Assembly: GCF_045223415.1 (NCBI RefSeq)
Contig: NZ_JBEQZJ010000034.1
Span: 1 to 44,715 of the forward strand
Direction of reading: 5' to 3'
DNA length: 44,715 bases
Source of the DNA: Hoskinsella mucinilytica
Lineage (GTDB): Bacteria > Bacillota_I > Bacilli_A > Erysipelotrichales > Erysipelotrichaceae
The stretch's first letter is position 1, and each line of letters begins with the position of its first letter. The position numbers and the translations under genes are program-made. The notes below the pieces were generated by a model. That model was not told the origin of the DNA. It saw only the letters and a program-made list of their open reading frames with translations, and did not search any database. Shown one piece after another: positions 24,926 to 33,489 of this stretch.

Positions 24926-26284
24926 CTAATCTTTTACACCAAGCTTATTTTTGATTTGGAAGACCGCCGTTTGAAAGCTTTCTTTATCTTTCAACAATTT
25001 GACCATTTTTTCATAAGATGCCATGATCGTTGAATGATCTCTGTTTCCAAATTCAAATCCAATTTTCACAAAAGGCATATTCAATAGTGTTCTACATAGA
25101 TACACTGCAATATGACGAGCATTGGCGATATTTTTGGTTCTGGATTTTGATTCGATTTGGGTTCTGGTAAGTCCATAGTATTCACAAACTGCTTGTTTAA
25201 TGCTTTTTGCACTCAATACATCATCAGCAGGAATGCTTGGATTTTCTTTGAATATTTCTTTGGCAAAGGATAAATCAATGGTATCCGGGTTATATAATAT
25301 TGCTTTAAAGAATAACTCATTTAAGCTGCCTTCCAGTTTTCTTACATCACTGCTGAATTTTTCTGAAAGATAATCTAATACTTCATCTTCTATTAGGATA
25401 TCATCTTTGCGTCCTTCCATTTTCTTCTTAAGAATAGCTTTCGCTGTTTCAAATTCAGGGCTTCCCACAGAAACCGATAAGCCACTACTGAATCTTGAAA
25501 TCAAACGATTTTCTATTCCTTTTAATTCTGTGGGATGAATATCACTGGTGATAACGATTTGTTTGTTGTCATTAACCAGTTTGTTATAAAGATTAAAGAA
25601 GATTTCTTGTGAGGTACTTTGTTTCAAGCGTTGAATATCGTCAATTAACAGATAATCAACCTCACAAATCTTTTCTTTAACTTCCTCCACATTTTTATTT
25701 TTCATTGCTTCGATCAGTAATGTAACAAAGTCTTCACTATATATATAGAGAACCTTTTCTTCTGGTTTATTTTCTTTTACATAATTACCGATTGCATGCA
25801 ATAAATGTGTTTTTCCTAGTCCTGAATTACCGAAAATAAACAAGGGATTATTAAATTTACCCGGATAGTAGCAAACAGATAATGCCGCCGCATGGGCTTC
25901 TCTATTATTTTTACCTACCACAAAGCTGTCAAAAGTATAATCCTTCTTTATTTTATCTTCGAATAGTATATCGTTTCTTCTTTTTACCACAGATTGCGGT
26001 GTCATTTGTGCTACTTCATTTTTTAATAAAATCTGTATGGCTGTTGGTTGTTCCATGACTTGAGAAAGTTTTTCTTGAAGGAAGTCGATACTGTCCATCA
26101 AAACTTGCTTATATATCTTATAAGGAACTACAATCGTTGCCATTCCATCTGCGATATCGTATAATTCTGCACCTTCTTTAAACCATGTGTTAAAAACAGC
26201 ATCATCAAACTTATTGCTGCTTTTGATCAGTGCCAATGTACTTTGCCATATTTCTTCTAATTGTTCGTTTACCATATTTGACAT
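24926..26284 (-). CDS. dnaA: Chromosomal replication initiator DnaA
   Basis: 452 aa. Domain I is at the N-terminus and a short linker reaches about residue 110. The AAA+ domain has Walker A GNSGLGKTH at residues 152-160 and Walker B LLIDDIQ. Domain IV, near the C-terminus, has the DnaA signature GNRDHSTIMASYEK. It binds DnaA boxes and opens oriC. AGGGAG stands 7 nt before the ATG. The gene lies between two box clusters, so autoregulation is likely. Confidence 0.98.
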   Translation of the reverse strand: MSNMVNEQLEEIWQSTLALIKSSNKFDDAVFNTWFKEGAELYDIADGMATIVVPYKIYKQVLMDSIDFLQEKLSQVMEQPTAIQILLKNEVAQMTPQSVVKRRNDILFEDKIKKDYTFDSFVVGKNNREAHAAALSVCYYPGKFNNPLFIFGNSGLGKTHLLHAIGNYVKENKPEEKVLYIYSEDFVTLLIEAMKNKNVEEVKEKICEVDYLLIDDIQRLKQSTSQEIFFNLYNKLVNDNKQIVITSDIHPTELKGIENRLISRFSSGLSVSVGSPEFETAKAILKKKMEGRKDDILIEDEVLDYLSEKFSSDVRKLEGSLNELFFKAILYNPDTIDLSFAKEIFKENPSIPADDVLSAKSIKQAVCEYYGLTRTQIESKSRTKNIANARHIAVYLCRTLLNMPFVKIGFEFGNRDHSTIMASYEKMVKLLKDKESFQTAVFQIKNKLGVKD

Positions 26285-26320
26285 AAGACAACTCCCTTTG
26301 AGCTTTTATTTTACTATATT

Positions 26321-26757
26321 ATGTGGAAAAATTCTACTTTTGTTGTTAGAAAAATAGTTTTCCACAGTAAAACAAGTGGAAATCATGATAAAAAAAGGAC
26401 TTATGAAGTTTTCCACGATTATCCACATGGAAAAATAGTGGAAATTCCACTGTGGAAATATCCATTTTGTGGAAAAGTGTAAAAGTTATGGCTTTCCACA
26501 GCATTGTGGAAAGATAATCCACATCAAAATAGATGATAAATAAAGGCTATTATACATAATCCACAGTTTCCACAATATGTGGAAAACTACTTGAAAAACC
26601 TATGTGGAATACTTGTGGATAAGTCGTTTTTAGTGTAGAAAACCACAAAATCCTATTCTTTCTATTCAGTTTTCCACTTTTTTCTGTTGTATTGTGTAAC
26701 TAATGGTTGAAAACTGATGAAATCTTTGGAAATATTATTATCATATCTTGTGGATTT
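26321..26757. other. oriC: oriC: DnaA-box-rich replication origin
   Basis: The 537-nt gap between dnaA and the CPBP gene holds no convincing gene. It has two perfect DnaA boxes, TTATCCACA at 26419-26427 and TGTGGATAA at 26614-26622. Others of the TTTTCCACA type lie at 26322-26330, 26358-26366, 26468-26476 and 26578-26586. Near matches lie at 26409, 26451, 26492, 26505, 26515, 26557, 26566, 26603, 26670 and 26749. The boxes lie in both orientations. Gene strand also flips here. Confidence 0.93.
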
Positions 26758-26789
26758 TTTGCATATCATAAAAAGAGTGTGAAAGATTA

Positions 26790-26798
26790 TGATATAAT
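26790..26798 (+). promoter_or_regulatory. Extended -10 promoter of the CPBP gene
   Basis: TGATATAAT, an extended -10, 23 nt before the ATG. No clear -35 is seen. Confidence 0.5.
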
Positions 26799-26821
26799 AG
26801 TTCAATATTGGAGGTAAAAAT

Positions 26822-27529
26822 ATGATAGAAGAAACAAAAAAGACCTCTTTGTCTTATCAACGTTTGTTATTGCTCTTGGTATTATATTTCGTTGGGTTTA
26901 CGATGATATTACCTGATTTATTAAAAAAAATTACTTTATTTTTAGACCCTTATGCTGTAGTGATCAATATACCGATATTATTGGTAAGTTATCTTGTTAT
27001 TACATTACTTGCAATCTATATTGCTTTGCCAGTCTGGAAAAGTTCGATTCAAAACTTTATTGCTCATAAAAAAGAAGGTATTACGATGATTTTTATTAGT
27101 ATCGTCGCAATATTATGTATTAATTTTGCTTTAAGTGCGATTATTTCTATTTTGACTCAGACAAGCAATAGTCAAAATCAAGAGGTAGTAATTGAAAATG
27201 TTAAAATTTCACCTTTATATTCCTTTTTTTATACATGTATGATTGCTCCTATATTAGAAGAAACAATTTTTCGTGCCGGTGTGTTTACTTTTATCAGAAA
27301 GCATGGTGGATATATTCCTGCGCTTTTGATTAGTAGCTTTTTATTTGGGTTTATACATGTCATGAATTCTTTTACTTTAGGTAATTTTGCCGATTTAGCT
27401 TATCTTTTGGTTTATGCAGGTGTAGGTCTAGTATTAGGTATCGCATATGAAAAAAGTGATTCTGTACTCGTATCTATTGGGATACATGCAGGAAACAATT
27501 TATTTGCTTTTCTTTTGATGATGATTTAA
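26822..27529 (+). CDS. CPBP-family intramembrane metalloprotease
   Basis: 235 aa with about six membrane helices. The CPBP (CAAX protease/Abi) motifs are present: LEETIFR (EExxxR), then FGFIH (FxxxH), then HAGNN near the end. These glutamate-type intramembrane proteases cleave membrane-bound substrates, and in Gram-positives they have been linked to bacteriocin immunity or envelope stress. The substrate here is unknown. GGAGG precedes the ATG. It sits directly beside oriC, in front of rpmH, a position not held by this family in Bacillus. Confidence 0.88.
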   Translation: MIEETKKTSLSYQRLLLLLVLYFVGFTMILPDLLKKITLFLDPYAVVINIPILLVSYLVITLLAIYIALPVWKSSIQNFIAHKKEGITMIFISIVAILCINFALSAIISILTQTSNSQNQEVVIENVKISPLYSFFYTCMIAPILEETIFRAGVFTFIRKHGGYIPALLISSFLFGFIHVMNSFTLGNFADLAYLLVYAGVGLVLGIAYEKSDSVLVSIGIHAGNNLFAFLLMMI

Positions 27530-27657
27530 GCTAAAGTATCTTTTAACATGATAAAATATATTATCTTTTCTATATAAGATGTCCATACAAGAAAAAATAA
27601 TTGATGTCTATGATATTAGATTTCACTTCAGAAATTTCACTTTCTTTATATGTTTTA

Positions 27658-27686
27658 TTGACTTTACTATTGAATTTATGTATAAT
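27658..27686 (+). promoter_or_regulatory. Promoter of rpmH-rnpA
   Basis: TTGACT (27658-27663), 17-bp spacer, TATAAT (27681-27686). The start of transcription is expected at about 27693, giving a leader of about 47 nt before rpmH. Confidence 0.8.
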
Positions 27687-27739
27687 TTAACAGCAATGCT
27701 CAATTTGTATAAAAATGAAAAGAAGTGGAGGTGGCTCTT

Positions 27740-27874
27740 ATGAAAAGAACATATCAACCGAGCAAAAGAAAACACCAGAAAACACATGGATTCAGAGCCA
27801 GAATGGCTACTGTTGGAGGACGTAAAGTTTTAGCACGTCGTCGTAGCAAAGGTAGAAAAGTGTTATCAGCATAA
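27740..27874 (+). CDS. rpmH: Ribosomal protein bL34
   Basis: 44 aa, highly basic. It begins MKRTYQPSKRKHQKTHGF and continues with the GGRKVLARRRSKGR segment, the invariant sequence of bL34, and ends KVLSA. bL34 is part of the large ribosomal subunit. GGAGG stands 8 nt before the ATG. It is the first gene of the rpmH-rnpA-yidC-jag block that marks the origin region in most bacteria. Confidence 0.98.
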   Translation: MKRTYQPSKRKHQKTHGFRARMATVGGRKVLARRRSKGRKVLSA

Positions 27875-27875
27875 A

Positions 27876-27899
27876 AAGTCGCCTTCGGGCGATTTTTTT
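27876..27899 (+). terminator. Hairpin between rpmH and rnpA
   Basis: AAGTCGCC and GGCGATTT form an 8-bp stem closed by a UUCG tetraloop and followed by T. It probably causes partial termination, so that bL34 is made in excess over RnpA. Confidence 0.85.
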
Positions 27900-27941
27900 G
27901 ATGTAGTATGTTATAACTTTTATAGAAAGGAAAGTGATGGT

Positions 27942-28268
27942 ATGAAAAAAGAATTTCGAGTGAAAAAATCACAAGAATTTTCTGAAATTATGAACTATAA
28001 AAAATTCTTTGCTTGTCCTTCCTTTTCTATCTATGTTAAACCAAGAAAAGAAGATCACGCAAGAGTAGGACTTTCTGTTGGAAAGCGTATGGGAAATGCT
28101 GTTGTACGTAATAAAATAAAACGTCAGGTGCGTGAAATGGTACATGATATTTATACATTTGATGAGAATTTTGATACGATTATACTTGTTCGTCCGAAAT
28201 ATCATGAAGAAAGTTACCAAAACAACAAAAAACTCTTGGAAAGATTGGTTAAAAAAGTTAAAATATAA
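27942..28268 (+). CDS. rnpA: Ribonuclease P protein component
   Basis: 108 aa, basic. It carries the RNase P protein signature: RVGLSVGKRMGNAVVRNKIKR with the RNR-type arginine/lysine cluster, plus the N-terminal KKSQEF segment. It assists the catalytic RNA in removing tRNA 5' leaders. An AGGAAAGTGATG ribosome binding site precedes the ATG. It is followed by yidC after 31 nt. Confidence 0.97.
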   Translation: MKKEFRVKKSQEFSEIMNYKKFFACPSFSIYVKPRKEDHARVGLSVGKRMGNAVVRNKIKRQVREMVHDIYTFDENFDTIILVRPKYHEESYQNNKKLLERLVKKVKI

Positions 28269-28299
28269 AGGTAGACAAAAATAGTGAGGAGAATAACAG

Positions 28300-29292
28300 A
28301 TGAAAAGTATTCTAAAAGGTAAAAAGAAACTTCTCCTAGTAGCAATGTTGATGATGATTACGTTAACTGGGTGTAGTGTTCCCCGTGATCAAAAAGGTAG
28401 AACCTTTGTCGATAAGATTATTGCTATCAAAGAAGTACAAGTAGAAAAAGGAAAGGTCAATACAGATCACAATGAAGAAGTAGAAAAGCAATATAAGGAT
28501 TTAAAGGATGATGATCTAATCACGATCCAGGGTACTTCCTTCGGTGAAATCATGGATGATGGTTGGTTTGATGGATTGATCGTTTATCCGATCGCTCAGT
28601 TGATCAACTGGGTCGCAAGCTTTAGTGATGGTGGTGTTGGTATCATCGTTACAACGTTATTGATTCAATTGTTGATCTTCCTGTTCTCAATCAAATCTCA
28701 GGTCGCAAGTCAGCGAATGCAGACACTACAGCCTGAAATGAACAGAATTCAAGCAAAATATGCGGGAAAAAATGATCAACGTAGTAAAATGATGTTAGCA
28801 CAAGAAACACAGGAATTATATAGTAAATATAAGATCAATCCATTTGGTACGATCATTATTACCTTTATACAGTTCCCAGTTATTCTTGGTATGTATCAGG
28901 CAACAATGCGTGCATATGGTGTTGTAACCGGTGACTTTATGGGAATATCTCTAGTAGATACACCAATCGAAGGATTTACAGGCGGACATGTTGCGCCAAT
29001 CGTAATCTTTATATTGATGGTATTGTTCCAGTTGATTTCCTTTAAGCTTCCACAATGGCTACAAGCTCGTAGAAAGAAAAAGAGTCATGTGAAAGAAAAG
29101 AAATACGCAGAACCAAAGAATCAGCCAAAGGGTATGATGGGTTCTATGAATATGATGATGTACATGAGTACAGGTATGATTGCGATTTTTGCGATTAACT
29201 GGCCATTGGGTATGTCATTCTATTGGTTGGTAAACTCTCTTGCCAGAGTAATCCAGAATATTGTTATTCACAAATTCTTCATTAAAGACTAG
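28300..29292 (+). CDS. yidC: Membrane protein insertase YidC (lipoprotein form)
   Basis: 330 aa. A lipoprotein signal peptide ends in TLTGC, with Cys25 as the lipidated residue. The 60-kDa inner-membrane protein core follows with five membrane segments, including SQRMQTLQPEMNRIQAKY after the first core helix and SFYWLVNSLARVIQN near the end. It inserts proteins into the membrane with or without Sec. It corresponds to SpoIIIJ/YidC1 of Bacillus by position next to jag. GAGGAG lies upstream of the ATG. Confidence 0.96.
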   Translation: MKSILKGKKKLLLVAMLMMITLTGCSVPRDQKGRTFVDKIIAIKEVQVEKGKVNTDHNEEVEKQYKDLKDDDLITIQGTSFGEIMDDGWFDGLIVYPIAQLINWVASFSDGGVGIIVTTLLIQLLIFLFSIKSQVASQRMQTLQPEMNRIQAKYAGKNDQRSKMMLAQETQELYSKYKINPFGTIIITFIQFPVILGMYQATMRAYGVVTGDFMGISLVDTPIEGFTGGHVAPIVIFILMVLFQLISFKLPQWLQARRKKKSHVKEKKYAEPKNQPKGMMGSMNMMMYMSTGMIAIFAINWPLGMSFYWLVNSLARVIQNIVIHKFFIKD

Positions 29293-29302
29293 GAGGTTTC
29301 TT

Positions 29303-29917
29303 ATGAAAACATATACCAGTAAAAATCTGGAGGAACTGTTGAAAGAAGCCGCTGCTGATAAAGGTGTGAATGTAGAAGATCTAACCTATACGGTCCTAGA
29401 GGAAACAAGTGGTTTCCTTGGACTTGGAAGCAAAGTCACAGCTAGTGTGTATTGTGATCAAGATATCAAAGAATTCATGAAAGAATACATGATGACTTAT
29501 TTCGATGGTATCAACATGCCTGCTACAGTAGAGGTTGAGGAAGAAGATGGTTTCTTCCATGTAAATATCGATGCAGAAAATAATGCAATTTTGATAGGTA
29601 AAAATGGACAAACATTGCAATCTATGAATAATGTGTTAAAATCTGCTGCTTCCAGTGAGTTTAAGCGCCGTATCGGTGTTCTGATTGACATCAATGGATA
29701 TAAAGAAGAGAAGTATCAAAAGGTAACTTCTTTGGCTATCAGGGTTGCAAAAACAGTACAGCGAACAAAAACTGATGCTGTCCTTGATCCAATGCCTGCT
29801 GATGAAAGAAAAGCAATTCATAATTGTCTAACCAATATGAAGCATATTTCAACAGTAAGCGAAGGAGAAGGAAATCAAAGAAGATTAAAAATCTGTTATA
29901 GCGCAGATAAAAATTAA
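29303..29917 (+). CDS. jag: RNA-binding protein KhpB (Jag/EloR)
   Basis: 204 aa with three domains: an N-terminal Jag domain (KTYTSKNLEELLKEAA and GFLGLGSK), a central KH domain with ILIGKNGQTL (GxNG loop), and a C-terminal R3H domain with PADERKAIHNCL. KhpB acts with KhpA as a post-transcriptional regulator of cell elongation in related bacteria. AGGAGG stands 6 nt before the ATG at 29303. The frame remains open upstream to 29261, but that part lies within yidC. Confidence 0.95.
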   Translation: MKTYTSKNLEELLKEAAADKGVNVEDLTYTVLEETSGFLGLGSKVTASVYCDQDIKEFMKEYMMTYFDGINMPATVEVEEEDGFFHVNIDAENNAILIGKNGQTLQSMNNVLKSAASSEFKRRIGVLIDINGYKEEKYQKVTSLAIRVAKTVQRTKTDAVLDPMPADERKAIHNCLTNMKHISTVSEGEGNQRRLKICYSADKN

Positions 29918-29922
29918 AACAA

Positions 29923-29957
29923 TAAGAGGAACTCTAATGAAAAAAGGTTCCTCTTTT
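29923..29957 (+). terminator. Intrinsic terminator of the rpmH-jag operon
   Basis: AAGAGGAAC and GTTCCTCTT form a perfect 9-bp stem with a 14-nt loop, followed by TTT. Confidence 0.85.
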
Positions 29958-30009
29958 TATATGAAATTGAAATTATTTTTACTGGTTAATTTCATATTTG
30001 TTAGATTTC

Positions 30010-30018
30010 TGATATACT
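30010..30018 (+). promoter_or_regulatory. Extended -10 promoter of the GGDEF gene
   Basis: TGATATACT, an extended -10, 30 nt before the start codon, which places the start of transcription at about 30025. The -35 is weak. Confidence 0.45.
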
Positions 30019-30047
30019 GTACCTATACATGTAAGGAGTGAGCGATT

Positions 30048-31619
30048 GTGTTGAACCTAAAAGAAATAGAATTTCAAATGAATAGGTATAAAGATGACAA
30101 AGATCTAGTGCATTTAGCGCAGTATGCCCAACTTCTCTTAGATGAATCTTTAAAACAAAATAATAAATATTATCAAGTCATCGCAAATTACCATATTGCG
30201 AGCGGTCATTATCAAAAAGGTGAATTTAATGAAGCATTAAAAATCGTATTAAATACATTACAATTATGTAAATTTATCGATCACCCTTTCTATGAAATGG
30301 TATTAAATAATCTTGCCGGTGTTTTATATGGATCTTTCAGCGATGAGATTACTTCAATAGAATATACATTAAAGGCCTATTACATTGCATTAAATCATCC
30401 TGAATTAGATTATATATACATCATTGAAAATAACTTAGGAGTTTTATTCTTTAACTTAAATATATATGAAATCGCATATGATTATTTTTTGAAAAGTATT
30501 GAACGAAGAAACATCAACGATTATGAAGATATGAGAGAAAGAGATGGTTTTAATATCATAAATATCGTTGGTTGTTGTATGAAAATGAAACATATAAAAG
30601 AATATAAAAAATGGATACCTTATTTAGATTATTACTTAGAAAAATATGATAATCAGACGGTAAAAGATGATTATTTGTTATATCAGATCTATCAATCCTT
30701 TTATGAACATAATGAATCAGAAATTTATGAGAAAGTTTTGATTTTATTAGATAATGTAAATAAAAATGCAGATAAACTTCATACGCTAAAGAATCTGAAT
30801 GATGTATTTAAAATCTGTATTGAAATAGAAAATAAGACTTTATGTGAAAATGTTTATCATAAAATGCAAGAAATTATAAAGGAGTATCCAGACTATAAAT
30901 ATATTTCCAGATTAAATGATTATTTGATACAAATGAGCATTACATTTCAAGATGATAGAGTTCTTTATCAAGCATTGTATGACTATTATGTTGATAAGAA
31001 AAAAGAAGATGAACGATGGCGCCAAAATTTACGAAAAAGTTTGATTACAAAAATAGAATTAGAAGAAACACTTTATCAACAAAAGGAAATCGTAAAGAAA
31101 AATGAAGAGCTTATGAAAAATAATGAGATTGAAGATTTCACAAAGGTATTGAATAAAACGGCTTTTAAAAAGCATGTGGAAGAAGAATTAAAGTATTTTA
31201 AAGATGATCAATATATGGCTATGTTTGTAATAGATTTAGATAAATTTAAATCCATCAATGATAATTATGGGCATTTGTCCGGTGATCAATTATTATTAGA
31301 TGTGGTGGATATCTTAAAATTAGAAACAAGAGAGATTGACTATATTGGAAGAATCGGTGGAGATGAGTTTTGTATCTTTATGAAAAATATTCTTTCTTTG
31401 CCTTATATAGAAGAAAAAGCACTTATGTTATTAAAGAGTATACAAGCAATAAAAATTAACAATATTGGAATTGATATGACAGTCAGTATCGGTATTCAGG
31501 TAATTTCTAAGGCATGGGATTACAATAAGCTGTTCAAAGAGGCTGATCGCCTTATGTATTGTTCAAAAACTGCCGGAGGAAATCGATATACAATGAAAGT
31601 AGATGAAAGCATTGACTAA
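30048..31619 (+). CDS. TPR-repeat diguanylate cyclase (GGDEF)
   Basis: 523 aa. Residues 1 to about 330 are helical and TPR-like, with repeats such as YHIASGHYQKGEFNEALKI. A short coiled linker follows. The C-terminal GGDEF domain is intact: FTKVLNKTAF, the metal site DLDKFKSINDNYGH and GGDEF at residues 437-441. An RxxD inhibitory site (REID) lies exactly five residues upstream of GGDEF, so product inhibition by c-di-GMP is likely. There is no membrane segment, so it is a cytosolic sensor. The start is a GTG with AGGAG 9 nt upstream; a TTG follows directly. Many related genomes carry mnmE/mnmG here. Confidence 0.93.
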   Translation: MLNLKEIEFQMNRYKDDKDLVHLAQYAQLLLDESLKQNNKYYQVIANYHIASGHYQKGEFNEALKIVLNTLQLCKFIDHPFYEMVLNNLAGVLYGSFSDEITSIEYTLKAYYIALNHPELDYIYIIENNLGVLFFNLNIYEIAYDYFLKSIERRNINDYEDMRERDGFNIINIVGCCMKMKHIKEYKKWIPYLDYYLEKYDNQTVKDDYLLYQIYQSFYEHNESEIYEKVLILLDNVNKNADKLHTLKNLNDVFKICIEIENKTLCENVYHKMQEIIKEYPDYKYISRLNDYLIQMSITFQDDRVLYQALYDYYVDKKKEDERWRQNLRKSLITKIELEETLYQQKEIVKKNEELMKNNEIEDFTKVLNKTAFKKHVEEELKYFKDDQYMAMFVIDLDKFKSINDNYGHLSGDQLLLDVVDILKLETREIDYIGRIGGDEFCIFMKNILSLPYIEEKALMLLKSIQAIKINNIGIDMTVSIGIQVISKAWDYNKLFKEADRLMYCSKTAGGNRYTMKVDESID

Positions 31620-31635
31620 TTTAATCAATGCTTTT
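31606..31635 (+). terminator. Intrinsic terminator of the GGDEF gene
   Basis: AGCATTGA and TCAATGCT form an 8-bp stem followed by TTTT; the 5' arm is inside the last codons. Confidence 0.75.
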
Positions 31636-31848
31636 CTTGTGTGACTGATATAGAATACAACTAGGTGGTAAAAGTATCCTTGAGAGGATAATAAACATAC
31701 ACTGTACATTAAAGGCTGAAAAAAGGATGAAAACGGTGTTGTCATTCTTATCCAGTAGCTTCTATAGATTTTGGGCGAACTGAAAATCGAGCAGAAAACA
31801 ATCTTTAAAAAGCCAGTCCAAAGTATCTTTGATATTGTGAAATATCCA
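31636..31848. other. Gap without recognised gene
   Basis: About 210 nt of AT-rich sequence with stop codons in all frames. No RNA or promoter is seen apart from the promoter that starts at 31849. A degraded gene is possible but I could not identify one. Confidence 0.4.
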
Positions 31849-31878
31849 TTGTCAACATCAACTGAAGTGCGATATAAT
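31849..31878 (+). promoter_or_regulatory. Promoter of a candidate small RNA
   Basis: TTGTCA (31849-31854), 18-bp spacer, TATAAT (31873-31878). No open reading frame with a ribosome binding site follows. Confidence 0.6.
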
Positions 31879-31884
31879 AGTCAC

Positions 31885-31977
31885 TACAATTAGGTTCTGT
31901 TAATATAGTGGTTTCTATAGCCTAGTGATACAACAATAGTCAGAAATTCTTCACAATGAATTTAACTGGCTTTTTTT
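31885..31977 (+). ncRNA. Candidate small RNA, unknown family
   Basis: A predicted transcript of about 90 nt from the promoter at 31849-31878. It ends in an intrinsic terminator: GTCAG (31939-31943) plus AAATTC pairs with GAATTT plus CTGGC (31966-31970), with a 2-nt bulge and seven T (31971-31977). The 5' half can fold by TATAG (31904-31908) with CTATA (31915-31919) and by CACTA (31882-31886) with TAGTG (31923-31927), if transcription starts early enough. No coding potential is visible. It resembles no RNA family I know. Confidence 0.5.
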
Positions 31978-31999
31978 ACTAGGATTTTGTATTGTTTTT

Positions 32000-32527
32000 T
32001 TACATTCCTATGATCTTTTCCAATATTTGTGATATTTCAAGTAAATTATCATGATTGAATTTGCTTTCATGATCCTCTTGCTTTGTGATGATACCATTAA
32101 ACTCAGCAACATCATTTTTATATTGAAAATAAGTCTCATATTCATCAGTTCCCAAACGATTTCTTATTAATGTAACATTAATTTTCTTGATATCAATGGT
32201 GATGGTATCACTTATAACTTCATCATCGAAATTTTTATTATCTGAATTTATATTTAAAAGTACTTGAGTATGATTATTTAAAAGCATATGAATCTGATAA
32301 TAGGGTTGTTTGAAAAAACCTTGATGTTTACTGACTTGCCCAATATCGATGTCATAAAGTCCAAGCTTATAAGTTTCACATAATGTTTCTACAGTAAGAT
32401 TACTTCTAGATGTTTTTTCAAACATGATGGAAAATATAATTGAAATTCCAATTAGTATAATAATGATCATTACGAAAAAAGCCTTTAGTATCTTTCTGAT
32501 TCGATCATAATTGCCCATTAATACCAT
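32000..32527 (-). CDS. Unknown single-pass membrane protein
   Basis: 175 aa. One N-terminal membrane helix (about residues 15-35, rich in Ile) follows a short basic cytosolic start, then an extracytoplasmic domain of about 140 residues rich in Asn, Asp and Ile without cysteines. No lipobox is present, so it is a signal-anchor protein. GGAGGAG precedes the ATG at 32527 closely; the ATG nine bases later is an alternative. No family recognised. It faces the opposite way from most genes in this arm and has no operon partner. Confidence 0.75.
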   Translation of the reverse strand: MVLMGNYDRIRKILKAFFVMIIIILIGISIIFSIMFEKTSRSNLTVETLCETYKLGLYDIDIGQVSKHQGFFKQPYYQIHMLLNNHTQVLLNINSDNKNFDDEVISDTITIDIKKINVTLIRNRLGTDEYETYFQYKNDVAEFNGIITKQEDHESKFNHDNLLEISQILEKIIGM

Positions 32528-32920
32528 ATCTCCTCCATCATATAATCTTGTGAAAAGTAATGAAACGAAAATATTAACCTAACACTCTTGATGATATCAA
32601 TCTTATTTTATTTCTCAATTCTATTTTTTCTTTTTAAACGATGTTAAAACGATTATATAGTAAGCATAACAGAATAAAGTAGGAGAGAAAAGGTAGAAAT
32701 AAAAAATTTATCATCTTTCTTATTTATATAATAGATATAAATAACGATAATTTCAGCCATTTTTTTAACTGTAATGTATTTTTGATTTTATCAACTTAGC
32801 TTGTATGAGATATTAAGGATACATAATAAAAAAATAATGAATACTTATGAAAAAAGTGTTTTTCTCAATGCATTTCTTGTAGTTTTATGGTATCATGTAC
32901 TAGCTATTGAGGTGATGAAA
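32528..32920. other. AT-rich intergenic region before pth
   Basis: Nearly 400 nt with no credible gene. It must hold the divergent promoters of the minus-strand membrane-protein gene and of pth. For pth an extended -10, TGGTATCAT, lies at 32888-32896. An open frame in phase with pth from 32801 lacks a ribosome binding site. I see no RNA gene. Confidence 0.5.
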
Positions 32921-33481
32921 ATGAAATTGATCGTTGGATTAGGTAATCCAGGTAAGGAATATGAAAATACAAGACATAATTCCGGCTTTTGTGTCATGGA
33001 CGAGCTGGCTAAGGAATGTCAAGTTCAAATAGAACAAAAAAAATTCAAATCATTGATTGCGACTACTAGAATTCATGGTGAACAAGTCATGTTAATGAAA
33101 CCACAGACATATATGAATAATAGCGGGGAAGCTGTCATTGAGGCTGTTAAATTTTATCATATCGATTTAGAAGATATCCTTGTTATTTATGATGATATGG
33201 ATATGCCGATCGGTAAGATCCGTTTACGTGAAAAAGGAAGTGCAGGTGGACAGAATGGTGTAAAAAGCATCATTGCACATTTACATACTCAGGATTTCAA
33301 ACGAATTCGTGTAGGAATCGGAAAAGATTCACGAGTACCTGTTGTTGATTGGGTGTTGGGAAAGATACGAAAAGAGGAATTAGAAGATTATCATCAAGCA
33401 GTATGCATGGCAAAAGATGCAGCAATTTATTCTATTTCTCATAGCTTTGTGGATACCATGAGCCGTTTTAATAAGAAATAG
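32921..33481 (+). CDS. pth: Peptidyl-tRNA hydrolase
   Basis: 186 aa, the standard Pth length. The N-terminal MKLIVGLGNPGKEYENTRHN carries the catalytic His. MLMKPQTYMNNSGEAV and the IYDDMDMPIGKIRLRE segment with the catalytic Asp follow, then GGQNGVKSI. It frees tRNA from dropped-off peptidyl-tRNA. The ATG at 32921 has GAGG 8 nt upstream; the ATG six bases earlier overlaps that site. mfd follows after 8 nt, the Bacillus order. Confidence 0.97.
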   Translation: MKLIVGLGNPGKEYENTRHNSGFCVMDELAKECQVQIEQKKFKSLIATTRIHGEQVMLMKPQTYMNNSGEAVIEAVKFYHIDLEDILVIYDDMDMPIGKIRLREKGSAGGQNGVKSIIAHLHTQDFKRIRVGIGKDSRVPVVDWVLGKIRKEELEDYHQAVCMAKDAAIYSISHSFVDTMSRFNKK

Positions 33482-33489
33482 GTGATGTC

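Noticed and set aside
28380..28420. Truncated or unusual YidC start
   Set aside because: The lipobox (Cys25) and full-length core are normal for Gram-positive YidC.
31563..31745. Minus-strand frame of 60 codons beyond the GGDEF gene
   Set aside because: Overlaps the end and terminator of the GGDEF gene; low-complexity product; no ribosome binding site.
31640..31860. Possible transposase remnant
   Set aside because: All frames are broken and none gave a recognisable transposase motif; no terminal repeats or target duplication seen.
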